In this document: positions 54,537 through 63,232 of the stretch, one piece after another
Layout: each line of letters opens with the position of its first letter
How positions within the stretch are numbered: the first letter of the stretch is position 1
DNA from: Catonia carolina
Taxonomy: Eukaryota > Arthropoda > Insecta > Hemiptera > Achilidae
Direction of reading: 5' to 3'
NCBI GenBank assembly: GCA_035578175.1
Contig: JAQMRL010000002.1
Coordinates: 77,766,325 to 77,830,324 of the forward strand
Length of the DNA: 64,000 nt
Notes under the pieces: generated by a model
Databases searched by the model: none
Told to the model about the DNA's origin: nothing
What the model saw: only the letters and a program-made list of their open reading frames with translations
Position numbers and translations under genes: made by a program

Positions 54537-55380
54537 AATACTGGTAACGCAATGTAAGTTGACGATCATCAGTGAGAGTAAGACTGGACTATGCGAGCGG
54601 GTGAAAGTGCTACTATTATGTGCTTTTCTAAATACATCATAGCGACAGCTCTAACCATGACATTATCTTGTAGTTTTACTCTTACATTGTTTTATTATGT
54701 TTATATAACTATGTCGTTTTATAAACATCCCATTCTATTATTTATTGATTATTAATAATTATCCTAAAAAATAAACATTCATTCTAAATAAGCCACAATA
54801 CTAGGCCTAAACTATATTTAGAATCCTTTTTGGTCATCAGCAGTAAACTGAATTACTGCACTCTGACATTTCTGCCCTACTAAGCCAAAAAGTCGTAACT
54901 GTAAAAAAATTAAAATTGAGTTTTGAATTGATTCTTATGTTTAAAAGTATGAGAAATCCAAAAAACTATACCAAAATACAATATCTACAACCTTATACGA
55001 GATATAAAGGTTACCCAAAAAGGAGTAACTGCAGTTACTCCTTTTTGGCTTCTTATAACATGAATGCCTTAACTGTATCTTCATATAAATGTTAATAAAA
55101 AAAGCATTTAGGAAAAACCTGACAAATTTTTCTGATTCTTTGTGGTGTAAAATATGCATGAAACAATAGGAAGTCGGATAACCTGCATATTTTTAACGAG
55201 TGGCTTAGGCCAAAATGCAAAATCCTCATTTCTCGCATATCATACTCCATGCAGTTACGGCTTTTTGGCTTAACAGGGCAGATTTGTAGTGATAGACTAA
55301 TTAGTCTGTGAGTTTCGTCGATGCGAGCTTATTATCGTAACACTATTTTTTTTTTTTGGTAATTTGAAAATGTTATTTTT
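54537..55380. mobile_element. TIR element Y, copy 2, truncated
   Basis: Inverted match to 29270-29672, starting CTGGTAACGCAATGTAAG at the left. Z (54872-55281) interrupts it. The other TIR is missing. Confidence 0.6.
54872..55281. mobile_element. TIR element Z with 4-bp target duplication
   Basis: 410 bp. TIR CTGCCCTACTAAGCCAAAAA and inverse GGCTTAACAGGGCAG, flanked by ATTT at 54868-54871 and 55282-55285. The paralogous uninterrupted site in Y copy 1 (near 29337) confirms the insertion point. The centre carries a perfect 34-bp palindrome (55015-55048) built from the TIR motif CCAAAAAGGAGTAACTGCA. A four-base duplication is seen in Sola-type elements. No transposase. Confidence 0.85.
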
Positions 55381-55416
55381 CAAATAACTAAAAAATAAAT
55401 AAAATATAAGGGTCAT

Positions 55417-55461
55417 GAACTGAATGACGCAGTTTAAAAAGAAGGTTGGTGAAATTATTAT
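55417..55461 (-). mobile_element. Terminal fragment of fold-back K
   Basis: GACGCAGTTTAAAAAGAAGG followed by TTGGTGAAATTATTATAATA matches the end of K at 15530-15565. Confidence 0.55.
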
Positions 55462-55473
55462 AATAGTTCATTA

Positions 55474-56871
55474 TACCGGGTGTCCATTAAGTCTGGAAAC
55501 GGCTGAATTACAGAAAAGTGAGCGTGAGCGTGACTAGGTGACCAGAATTTGGTGCAACTGCTTGTTGCACCAAAAAAACTATTCCGGGTGATATTTGAAA
55601 TTTTTGTCCGCCATATTGGATTTAACTTTCTTAATTTAAATAGGATGATGGTCATATGATCATGATTTCGATCTAAAATTTCAAAATAAATTCAATGGCG
55701 AAAACCGGAAATCGATATCTTTTTTCGTTTTTGAGATATTACCATTCAACTATCCAGATCGGGGCAGAACGGCCATTCCTACCTCCTCCGTCTTTGAGCC
55801 TACATAGACAATTAAGATGGCAAGTGAACGACTACACATAAGATTATTGAAAATAATAAGTTTTTTAATATCTCCACTCGTTAATAAATAGGAGATTATT
55901 GTAATTAAGAAATACGGAAAAAGAATTTAACGGCTGATTTATTGCATTATTAAACTACAGTATCTATTTAATTTGTTACCAGTTAATACAGTTAATACTT
56001 AAGAGAGGAGCAATTGAATGGCCTCCGAGATCACCTGATTTGAGTCCGTTAGACTACTTTTTTTGGGGATACTTAAAAAACAAAGTTTACAGAACGAAAC
56101 CTAACAGTCTGCATGAACTCAAACAAAGAATTCTAAATGAATCTGCTGGAATCCCAAGGGAATTCATTCGTAATGCTGTAACTAGTTTTTACGCACGTAG
56201 CCTACATCATATTGTCAATAAGTAGGAGGAGGCCACTTTGAGCAACTACTCTTGAGTCAAGAAACATTTGGTAATTTTATTTTCAATTATGTAACTCATT
56301 TTCACAATTAGTTCCTTTTAAACACTAACATTTACAAAAATAACAAACAATAAGTATTAACTGGTAACAAATTAAATACTGTAGTTTAATAATGCAATAA
56401 ATCAGCCGTTAAAGTGTTTTCCGTATTTCTTAATGACAATAATTTCCTATTTATTAACGAGTGGAGATATTAAAAAACTTATTATTTTCAATAATCTTAT
56501 GTGTAGTCGTTCACTTGCTACCAAAATTGTCTATGTAGGCTCAAAGACGGAGGAGAGAGGAATGGACGTTCTGCCCCGATCTGGATAGTTGAATGGTAAT
56601 ATCTCAAAAACGAAAAAAGATATCGATTTCCGGTTTTCGCCATTGAATTTATTTTAAAATTTTAGATCGAAATCATGATCATATGACCATCATCCTATTT
56701 AAATTAAGAAAGTTAAATCCAATATGGCGGATTCAAGATGGTGGACAAAATTTTCAAATATCACCCGGAATAGTTTTTTTGGTACAACAAGCAATTAAAG
56801 TCATTCTGGTCACCTAGTCACGCTCACTTTTCTGTAATTCAGCCGTTTCCAGACTTAATGGACACCCGGTA
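55474..56871. mobile_element. Fold-back mariner J with transposase tail in the spacer
   Basis: 1398 bp flanked by TA (55472-55473, 56872-56873). TIR tip TACCGGGTGTCCATTAAGTC. Arms of about 525 bp (55474-55999 and 56349-56871) are nearly identical inverted copies. Between them is about 350 bp with the end of a transposase frame. A mariner whose terminus was duplicated in inverted orientation explains the structure. Confidence 0.85.
56004..56225 (+). pseudogene. Mariner transposase C-terminus within J
   Basis: Reads RGAIEWPPRSPDLSPLDYFF, then WGYLKNKVYRTKPNSL and ends SLHHIVNK at a TAG. This is the segment around the third catalytic aspartate and the C-terminal tail of a DDxD transposase. The two upstream aspartates and the N-terminal DNA-binding domain are absent. 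Confidence 0.8.
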
Positions 56872-56952
56872 TAAAATGGAAATAAATGTGAGGTTTAAAA
56901 CTGCAACATAACCTTTCATATTAAATATTATTAATAATATAATATAACATTA

Positions 56953-58325
56953 TACCATGCGTTCTGAAAGTCGCTGTGCACCAAGTGACATGACAGGGAA
57001 TAATTTCATGGCTAGGTTGGTAGCTCTGTGCTGTTCAATTGTTGCCGAACACGTCGAGGCCTGTCAGTCATTGAGTTGAAGTTGTATATGTTTCATTTAT
57101 TGCAGTTCTGTTGCACGTTTTTTGTTGTTGGACGCGATGGTTCTTTCAGTAGAGGAGCGCATTTTCCTCGTTGAATACGTATTTCGCGAAGGTGACAAGT
57201 ACAGTGATTTAGTGAAGCGCAAATTTTCTGAAAAGTTTCCAGATTCAATTATTCCTCACCGTAATGCAGTACGAACACTGATAGAAAAATTTCGGGCAAC
57301 TGGCTCTGTTGAGGACGCTGAACGTAGTGGTAGGCCCCCTAAGCTAGACGAACAAAAGCTGCTGGATATTTCTGATTCTATGGCACAAAGTCCAAAAAAA
57401 TCAATGCGTAAGTTAGCACAACAGCATAATATCGGACTTGCTACCGCACATAAAGCTGTCAGACAAGAACTTAAACTATTCCCATAAAAAGTGAGGTGTG
57501 TTCAAGAGCTGAAACCTTCAGATAATGACAAGAGACTAAATTATTGTCATTGGTTTCAACGTTTCATCAACCAAAATTCCGAAGACATCCTTGACGTAAC
57601 GTTTTATACAGATGAAGCGTGGTTTCACTTGGGAGGGTATATAAGTTCACAAAATACTCGAGTATGGTCGACAACTAACCCTTGCGCTTTACATGAACAG
57701 TCCTTACACGAAGCAAAAATTGGAGTCTGGGTTGCTGTGAGTAGAGCACGTATTGTTGGACCAATTTTTTTTGCAAACACAATCAATAGTGAACGTTATT
57801 GTTCTGATATTTTAGAGAACTTTACGCATCAAATAACACAAGTGGAAATGAATAATGGTTGGTTCCAACAAGACGGGGCAACAGCACATACATCTAACAT
57901 CTCAATGGCTTTCCTGCGCAACGTGTTTGGTGAACGAATAATTTCAAAGAATTTGTGGCCTGCAAGATCTCCTGATCTGACTCCCCCCGATTTCTTTTTA
58001 TGGGGTGCGGCGAAACAAACTGTGTATCGGAACAGACCACACACGATTGACGAACTTAAAGCCGCAATAACGGCATACATTCAAGGAATCACTGTTCTTC
58101 AGTTGCGAAAGGTGTTTGCAAACAAAATGAAACGAGTGCAATGCTGTATTGATGCCAATGGAGGTCATTTCGAACACCTTCTATAAACAATGTAATCACG
58201 GTTTAACAATGTAATTAAGGTATTGAATAAATTTTTTTCCAAAATGCTTAGTCATTTCTTTATACATATTTTCATAAATCCATAGTCACAATTCCAGTGC
58301 ACAGCGACTTTCCGAACGCACGGTA
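56953..58325 (+). mobile_element. Nearly intact mariner-superfamily transposon
   Basis: About 1373 bp. TIRs TACCATGCGTTCTGAAAGTC and inverse at 58296-58325 share about 28 bp, with TA duplication at 56951-56952 and 58326-58327. It carries one transposase gene interrupted by a single stop. It is inserted in or beside the AT-rich left terminal region of the element at 58339-59996. Confidence 0.9.
57137..58186 (+). pseudogene. Mariner-superfamily transposase, one in-frame stop
   Basis: Start at ATG 57137 (MVLSVEERIFLVEYVFREGD). A TTG-initiated extension is not needed. Two N-terminal helix-turn-helix units (VEERIFLVEYVF; KLAQQHNIGLATAHKAV) are joined by RSGRPPKL. At 57485-57487 a TAA follows KLFP, where related proteins have Y or another residue. 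The same frame continues KVRCVQELKPSD through FYTDEAWFHLGG (first D), FQQDGATAH (second D) and SPDLTPPDFFLWG (third D), ending GGHFEHLL. I count 38 residues between the last two aspartates. One substitution would account for inactivation, and TIRs and catalytic residues are intact. Confidence 0.9.
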
Positions 58326-58653
58326 TAATACATTATATCGTCCATCCAATGGTAAACTCGCGAATGTGCAAATTCTCAGTTTTACAGGAGAGCAAAAACA
58401 GATTCAATGCTTTCTTCTTTAACACACTTCATGTATTTTTGTAACTTTACAAAGGCTGTATACTGTTCGCCAACTACGGCGGCATGTAGGAAGGGTAGTG
58501 GGACAGAGAGGGAACAAGTTGCGTCCGCCGTTCCCCTCAATTCATTTCAATCAGTGCACAGTGTTCAAGTGCAATAGTGACAATACGCGGTACGGTAGGG
58601 CACTCTGCCAGCCAGTTTCGTTCACTACACACTACAAGCTCATTTTTCATCAA

Positions 58654-58723
58654 AAAATTCTGAAAATATTACTTTCGCTTCCTAAGATCCATTAGGAAGC
58701 GAAAGTAATATTTTCAGAATTTT
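58654..58723. repeat. Perfect hairpin
   Basis: Arms of 32 bp (AATTCTGAAAATATTACTTT and CGCTTCCTAA then the mirror) around the loop GATCCA. Confidence 0.95.
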
Positions 58724-59132
58724 ATTACACTAAAAATGTTATTATTATATTCTGATATTTATATAAGATACGCTCGTACAAAGTTAGACGTTTAAATCTC
58801 ATCGCATTTTTTACAAATCACGTAGGCTAATATAACTTCTTTTCCAGGATTACATAATATGCGTTTTATTATTTTGTTATAAAATATAAAATTTTATCTG
58901 TAATTTGATGTATGTAGGGCAGAAAGAGAAATAATAAACGAGCTTGAAAAAATTACTTTTTGAAGGGAAGTCAAAGATAGATCATCGTGTCTGGTGTCTC
59001 CTTCCTGTTAATATTCCAAGAAGCTGAATCATTTTTATAGTTGTGAACTTTATACCAAACATACGTATTTTTTTAGAAATAAACTACACACGCACAATAT
59101 CAGTTTTATGAAATTTTAACAAAAAGAACCGT

Positions 59133-59523
59133 CAGTGACGGATTTATAAATTTTTTGCCCCTAGGCACTATTCTGACTGCCGCCCTTTTGAAACATGCCA
59201 CATCTGTGCCAAAGTTATTACTCAATTTAAAAAAAAAGTAAATCTAACGAGTTCACAAACGGGTGTTGATAAAATCACCAAAAGATACTTAATTAGATTT
59301 TAATCACATTTTAAAAGGTTTATACTATAACAAACTAAAAATACAGGTGTTCATAAAAACACCGAGAGACAGAAAAAGCTGCTTCAATTCATCAACAGCA
59401 TTGTTTCTGTTGCCCAACAATCTATCTCTTATTATTTTAGCGGCACCTGTCAGGTCGTGCCGCCCCTGAGGCGTGCCGCCCCTAGGCACTGGCCTAGTGT
59501 GCCTAGTGGGAAATCCGTCACTG
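59133..59523. mobile_element. hAT-type MITE
   Basis: 391 bp. TIR CAGTGACGGATTT and inverse AAATCCGTCACTG, followed inward by GCCCCTAGGCAC-type repeats. Exact 8-bp target-site duplication AGAACCGT at 59125-59132 and 59524-59531. No coding frame. Confidence 0.95.
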
Positions 59524-60090
59524 AGAACCGTACAGTAAATATAACAGAATGAGGGTACGACGTCCCTCTCTTTCGGGCCTGTCAAAACTTATGGTAGGTA
59601 CATCATTTAGAAAAAACTTATTGCCTATTACCCCAAAAAGAATTGCAGAAATATTTCCCGTATTTTGTGCGCGCGCAACTAATTTCGACGGCGTGCGGCT
59701 TTTGACAGCGACTTAAATGTCAAAACGATTACCGCATGAACAGAACACAATGAGTAGTGAGTACTACTTTAGAGGCAGCCTGTATCTTTAGTTGACGCTG
59801 TGGTGGGGGAGCTACTTACTGCGCATGTGCGGCCCGCATGCCACCCTACTTGGTGATATTTATATCTCCCTAACCATACAAGATACGTACTCGCAAGTTT
59901 ACTAGAACATGCGTTGGGTTGTATACATCAGCATCCACTAACAAACTCATATTTCCAAAATTTGCACATTCGCGAGTTTACCATTGGAAGGACGAATAAT
60001 ATAATATTATTAATAATATTGCTTTATTATTTAATATTATTTGCCTTTCGTATTAAATTATAATAATTTTACACAATAAAAATCCTATTT

Positions 60091-60288
60091 TCAAAATTCT
60101 TCATTTTCATCACTGCCACCTTGATTATCAAGGTGGCAGTAATGGCCTGACACCATTATTGGACTGCCAGTCATCGATACAGCTGGTTCACCGATTCGTG
60201 CGTGACGTAATATTGATAACGGTTGATTCATATTTATTTTCGGAGTAATTATAGTCGATGGTGTAAACGGAATTGGATTTTTCGGCGT
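60091..60288 (-). CDS. Candidate terminal exon of a host gene
   Basis: On minus a good acceptor (TATTGTTTCAG, AG at 60289-60290) opens a 65-residue phase-0 frame: TPKNPIPFTPSTIITPKINM ... LSILRHARIGEPAVSMTGSP ... GGSDENEEF, then TGA at 60091-60093. AATAAA on minus follows at about 60022-60027. Proline/threonine-rich start, a basic RHARIGE block and an acidic end look like a real regulatory-protein C-terminus rather than a transposon. I do not recognise the family. Upstream exons would lie to the right and are not visible before 64000. A 29-bp palindrome (60112-60140) falls inside the coding part. Confidence 0.5.
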   Translation of the reverse strand, partial: TPKNPIPFTPSTIITPKINMNQPLSILRHARIGEPAVSMTGSPIMVSGHYCHLDNQGGSDENEEF

Positions 60289-60451
60289 CTGAAACAATAA
60301 AAAATCATTTTAAACCGAGAACCTTTTTATTAAACTCAATAAATAGTGCTAAAGATAAACTTAACGCCTCCCACTCATGTTGTGCTATAGATACTGAAGT
60401 CACGAGATTGCCTTTTGCGTATGTATAGGCTGTGAGGAAGTGAAGTGAAAT

Positions 60452-61022
60452 ATTTGCAATGCTGCTAACTTAAACAGTGAGACACTACTCGTACATTTCT
60501 CTACCGTATAGTTTCTACGTACATTTTGTAAGCTGTAATTTATTCCAAAAAAATTTTAAGGCTTTAAAAATTCTATAGCTTAATTACATGGCTAGAAATG
60601 TTTGATTAACTGTAATTACAAATGAATTTCCTTCCTTACTATTGCTTTCACCGGCGTTTTTATTATCAGTCTCTCTAGTATCTACCTAACCGTTTTCTTT
60701 TTTTTACCAGGTGTCAACAAAACTGTTAAAGAATAGCTTCTTCACATCCTTAATTTCCTTATTTATTTTTCAAATTGTGGAAAGAGAAACATCACAGTAG
60801 TTAGCTGCTCGCTCACGGCTTTTGATAAGAGGCATGGATAGCCATTTTTGTTTAGCTTCAACTTCACATTTTGTTACATTGCGTTCAGCACTGTGAATAG
60901 TTCGACCACGTTTTCGAGAAACCGACATTTGCGTTAACGGTAACAAACACAAATTATATTCGTACAGTTAACCTACAAAAGGTTCCGCGATATGCTCTGG
61001 GTATAGTATAAGTTGTTATGTT

Positions 61023-61025
<3 letters not shown>
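60452..61025 (-). mobile_element. Repeat family U, copy 2, left part
   Basis: Matches 1640-2281. The right part resumes at 62416-62520 after the LINE insertion. Confidence 0.65.
60770..60928 (-). pseudogene. Transposase-like N-terminus in family U
   Basis: Starts MSVSRKRGRTIHSAERNVTK, then KSRERAANYCDVSLSTI and a stop. A basic start and a short HTH-like REAA..C.VS.STI segment resemble mariner-superfamily N-termini. The copy at 1855-2200 gives the following acidic region, which this copy loses by frameshift. Confidence 0.5.
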
Positions 61026-61071
<46 letters not shown>

Positions 61072-61075
<4 letters not shown>

Positions 61076-61433
61076 TGAAATATATATTTTCTAACCACCA
61101 GAATACGGTAACATAAAACACTTACCAATGTTTATAGCGCTTTCGTGTATCTTGTACACATCTTCAGTAAGTTAACATTTATTACAAGTCAAAATTAAAA
61201 ACTTCCTGCTCCTACCATGGTAGATAAGGACCTTATCTACCATGGTAGGAGCAGGAAGTTTTAAATTTTGACTTGTAATAAATGTTAACTTACTGAAGAT
61301 GTGTACAAGATACACGAAAGCGCTATAAACATTGGTAAGTGTTTTATGTTACCGTATTCTGGTGGTTAGAAAATATATATTTCAATTTTAAATAATACGG
61401 CTGTTTAAAAATCCTACATAGGATGTTTAATAA

Positions 61434-61437
<4 letters not shown>
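61072..61437. mobile_element. Palindromic element E, copy 3, inside a (TA)n tract
   Basis: 61072-61388 is an almost perfect palindrome of 317 bp centred on 61230 (CCATGGTAGATAAGG mirrored). It is followed by the family tail with ATCCTACATAGGAT. (TA)n tracts flank it at 61026-61070 and 61438-61480, so E inserted in the LINE's TA tail. Confidence 0.9.
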
Positions 61438-61481
<44 letters not shown>

Positions 61482-61497
61482 CGAGTTTTTTGCAACG

Positions 61498-61800
61498 TCA
61501 GTTGTGTCGCTTCTCGCATCCCAATCGCCATCTTTCCTTATCGATCCAGTCTCCTTCAAAAAGTCCTTTACTTTCCATTTGAATGCGGACGTTGGAGATC
61601 CATTTCTTTCGCGGTCTTCCACGCTTATTTCTGTTTGCAGGAATCCAGTTCCAGACCTTCAACGGTATTCTCTCCTCATTCATTCTGCGCAGATGTCCAT
61701 ACCATTTTAATTGTTTCTCTCCGATGACATCCATTATCGTGTTTTTGCACCCATCCTCTCCCTTATGGTTTCATTTCTGATTCGGTCCAGCAACGTTAAA
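61498..61800 (-). pseudogene. LINE C-terminal region
   Basis: The minus strand reads EKQLKWYGHLRRMNEERIP, NKRGRPRKKW and EGDWIDKERWRLGCEKRH, the classic tail of an insect LINE lineage (QL.WYGH..RM.E.R.P.K...W.P...RKRGRPR..W). It is joined by a frameshift near 61740 to GPNQK/RNETIRERMG. The stop lies just before the TA tail. Confidence 0.75.
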
Positions 61801-61944
61801 CCTAAGCTTCTCCTCCAGTACATCATTTCAGTTGAGAGAAGTTTTTGAGATGTAATTTTATCCACACTCCACACTTCCGACCCATACGTCACGACAGGCT
61901 CATTCATTGCCTGGTATATATATATTTTTGTTTTTTTTTTTTAG

Positions 61945-62415
61945 TTATGTTTTTATTCCCCCTTGGATTGGGTGCAGTGATCTAATCATATTTTTCCCCT
62001 TCCTTATCTTTTCCATGATATCAACTCTATCCTTTCCATCCTCACTAATTACAACGCCGAGGTATTTGTATTTTTTAACGTTTATGATCAAGCCATTTTC
62101 CGTTTCAATATCCTGTCCTGTGCCTCCTAACTGCATGTATTGTGTCTTATCTGTATTAACCTCCAAGCCCCATTTTCTGTATTCCTCTATCAGTTTTATT
62201 ATCATGTAGGTCATGTCCTGATGAACTTCTGCTAGAACTACCTGGTCATCTGCAAAGAGGAATGTATGTATCTTAACATCCTCCAGCTCTATTCCCATTG
62301 GGCTACATTTTTTTGTCCATTTCTTTAGAGCATTGCACAGATATATTTTAAATAGGGTTGGAGAGAGGCAAGAACCCTGTTTCACCCCTTTTGTTTGAGA
62401 AAAAGCCTCAGAGGT
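61945..62415 (-). pseudogene. LINE reverse transcriptase fragment
   Basis: 146-residue frame beginning KQGSCLSPTLFKIYLCNALK (RT block), then FLFADDQVVLAE (active site FADD), GLEVNTDKTQYM and YKYLGVVISEDGKDRVDI. RT order is correct, and the endonuclease and early RT blocks are missing through 5' truncation. The clade is different from the LINE at 37263-38080. Confidence 0.8.
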
Positions 62416-62520
62416 GTTATGTTTGTCATACTGAAATTAAAGTAGTGCGCATTGATGCTTTCCCCCTTTACCCCTTTACCCTGCAAACAAGGGCAAACTC
62501 GTAACTCAAGTGACTATTCA
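62416..62520 (-). mobile_element. Repeat family U, copy 2, right part
   Basis: Contains GCTTTCCCCCTTTACCCC and CAAACAAGGGCAAA, matching 2310-2355. Confidence 0.65.
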
Positions 62521-63120
62521 CCCCTTTTCAATTTCTATTGCGTGTTGCTCTCTGTATGATTAACACGTTCACTGTGGCCGCCACATTTATGTGGCGTATT
62601 GAACAGTCCCAGGGTGTGGGCCGCCACAAAAATGTGGTCCGTTTATACAGTTTTATAATCTCTTCTTTCTGTGTTCAGCTAGGGTAAATTGTATTTCTTT
62701 TATTGTTCAGCCGTAGAAAAAGGTTCATTCTATGCCAGTATACCTTCAGCTTTTGAAGATACGTCACCCGTTTTTTTTTTGGCGGAGTTTTAAAAACTGA
62801 TATATTTTCTTCTAAGTTTCCAGTTTTACGAGCTGTTTGATTTGTTATTAATGAAATATTAGTTTTATTATTCATTTTTAGTGATTATTTCATCTACTCT
62901 TATAATCAGGCAAGAAAACTTAATTTTTTGCATGAATTTTCTTTTTCTAGTCGTAGTAATAATGCTATAAAATGTTATTTTATTACATTACTTTTGTTAC
63001 AATTATGCAATATTTACTATACCTAGTAAATATTAAGTGTGGCAAAAAAGCAACTAAATAAATAAATGCTTTAAATTCAAGTAGCCCTACTTTTTCGTAC
63101 CTATGTACAGAATATATGTA
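62521..63120. other. Anonymous sequence with a possible piggyBac-like tip
   Basis: At 62560-62610 TTAACACGTTCACTGTGG precedes a hairpin GCCACATTTATGTGGC. No opposite end was found. The rest is AT-rich without a gene. Confidence 0.3.
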
Positions 63121-63122
63121 TA

Positions 63123-63162
63123 CCTTTCCTTCCTATATATTCATATAGGCAAGAGAAAGTAA
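63123..63162 (-). mobile_element. HEL-A 5'-end fragment, reverse
   Basis: TTTCCTTCCTATATATTCAT and GGCAAGAGAAAGT only. Confidence 0.6.
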
Positions 63163-63228
63163 AAAAGAGGCGTTCCGAAAGAATTATTTCATTCACACCT
63201 CGACCACATATCATGGAAAATTATGAGA
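63163..63228 (+). mobile_element. Merlin internal fragment between HEL-A copies
   Basis: GAGGCGTTCCGAAAGAATTA and CATATCATGGAAAATTATGA match the transposase-coding interior of the two Merlin copies, in frame RGVPKELF...ISWKIM. It sits exactly between two HEL-A ends. Confidence 0.75.
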
Positions 63229-63232
63229 AAAA

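Larger units (their letters stand above)
58339..59996. mobile_element. Large TIR element (about 1.65 kb), non-coding
   Basis: TCCATCCAATGGTAAACTCG at the left and its inverse at 59963-59996 form a TIR of about 40 bp (CCAATGGTAAACTCGCGAAT core). The AT-rich flank on both sides is also inverted (ATTATTAATAAT...), so the TIR may extend into it. It contains a 68-bp hairpin and an inserted hAT MITE. I find no transposase frame. Confidence 0.65.
61026..62415 (-). mobile_element. 5'-truncated LINE insertion with (TA)n tail
   Basis: An 11-bp target-site duplication GTTATGTTTGT flanks the insertion at 61015-61025 and 62416-62426. The uninterrupted paralogue at about 2270 is the empty site. The LINE reads on minus from 62415 to 61484 and then passes into (TA)n, which is split by the palindrome E3 (61072-61437). 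Confidence 0.8.

Noticed and set aside
61907..62209. 100-residue hydrophobic plus-strand ORF that looks like a membrane protein
   Set aside because: It is the complement of the LINE reverse transcriptase. Hydrophobicity comes from the antisense of AT-rich codons.
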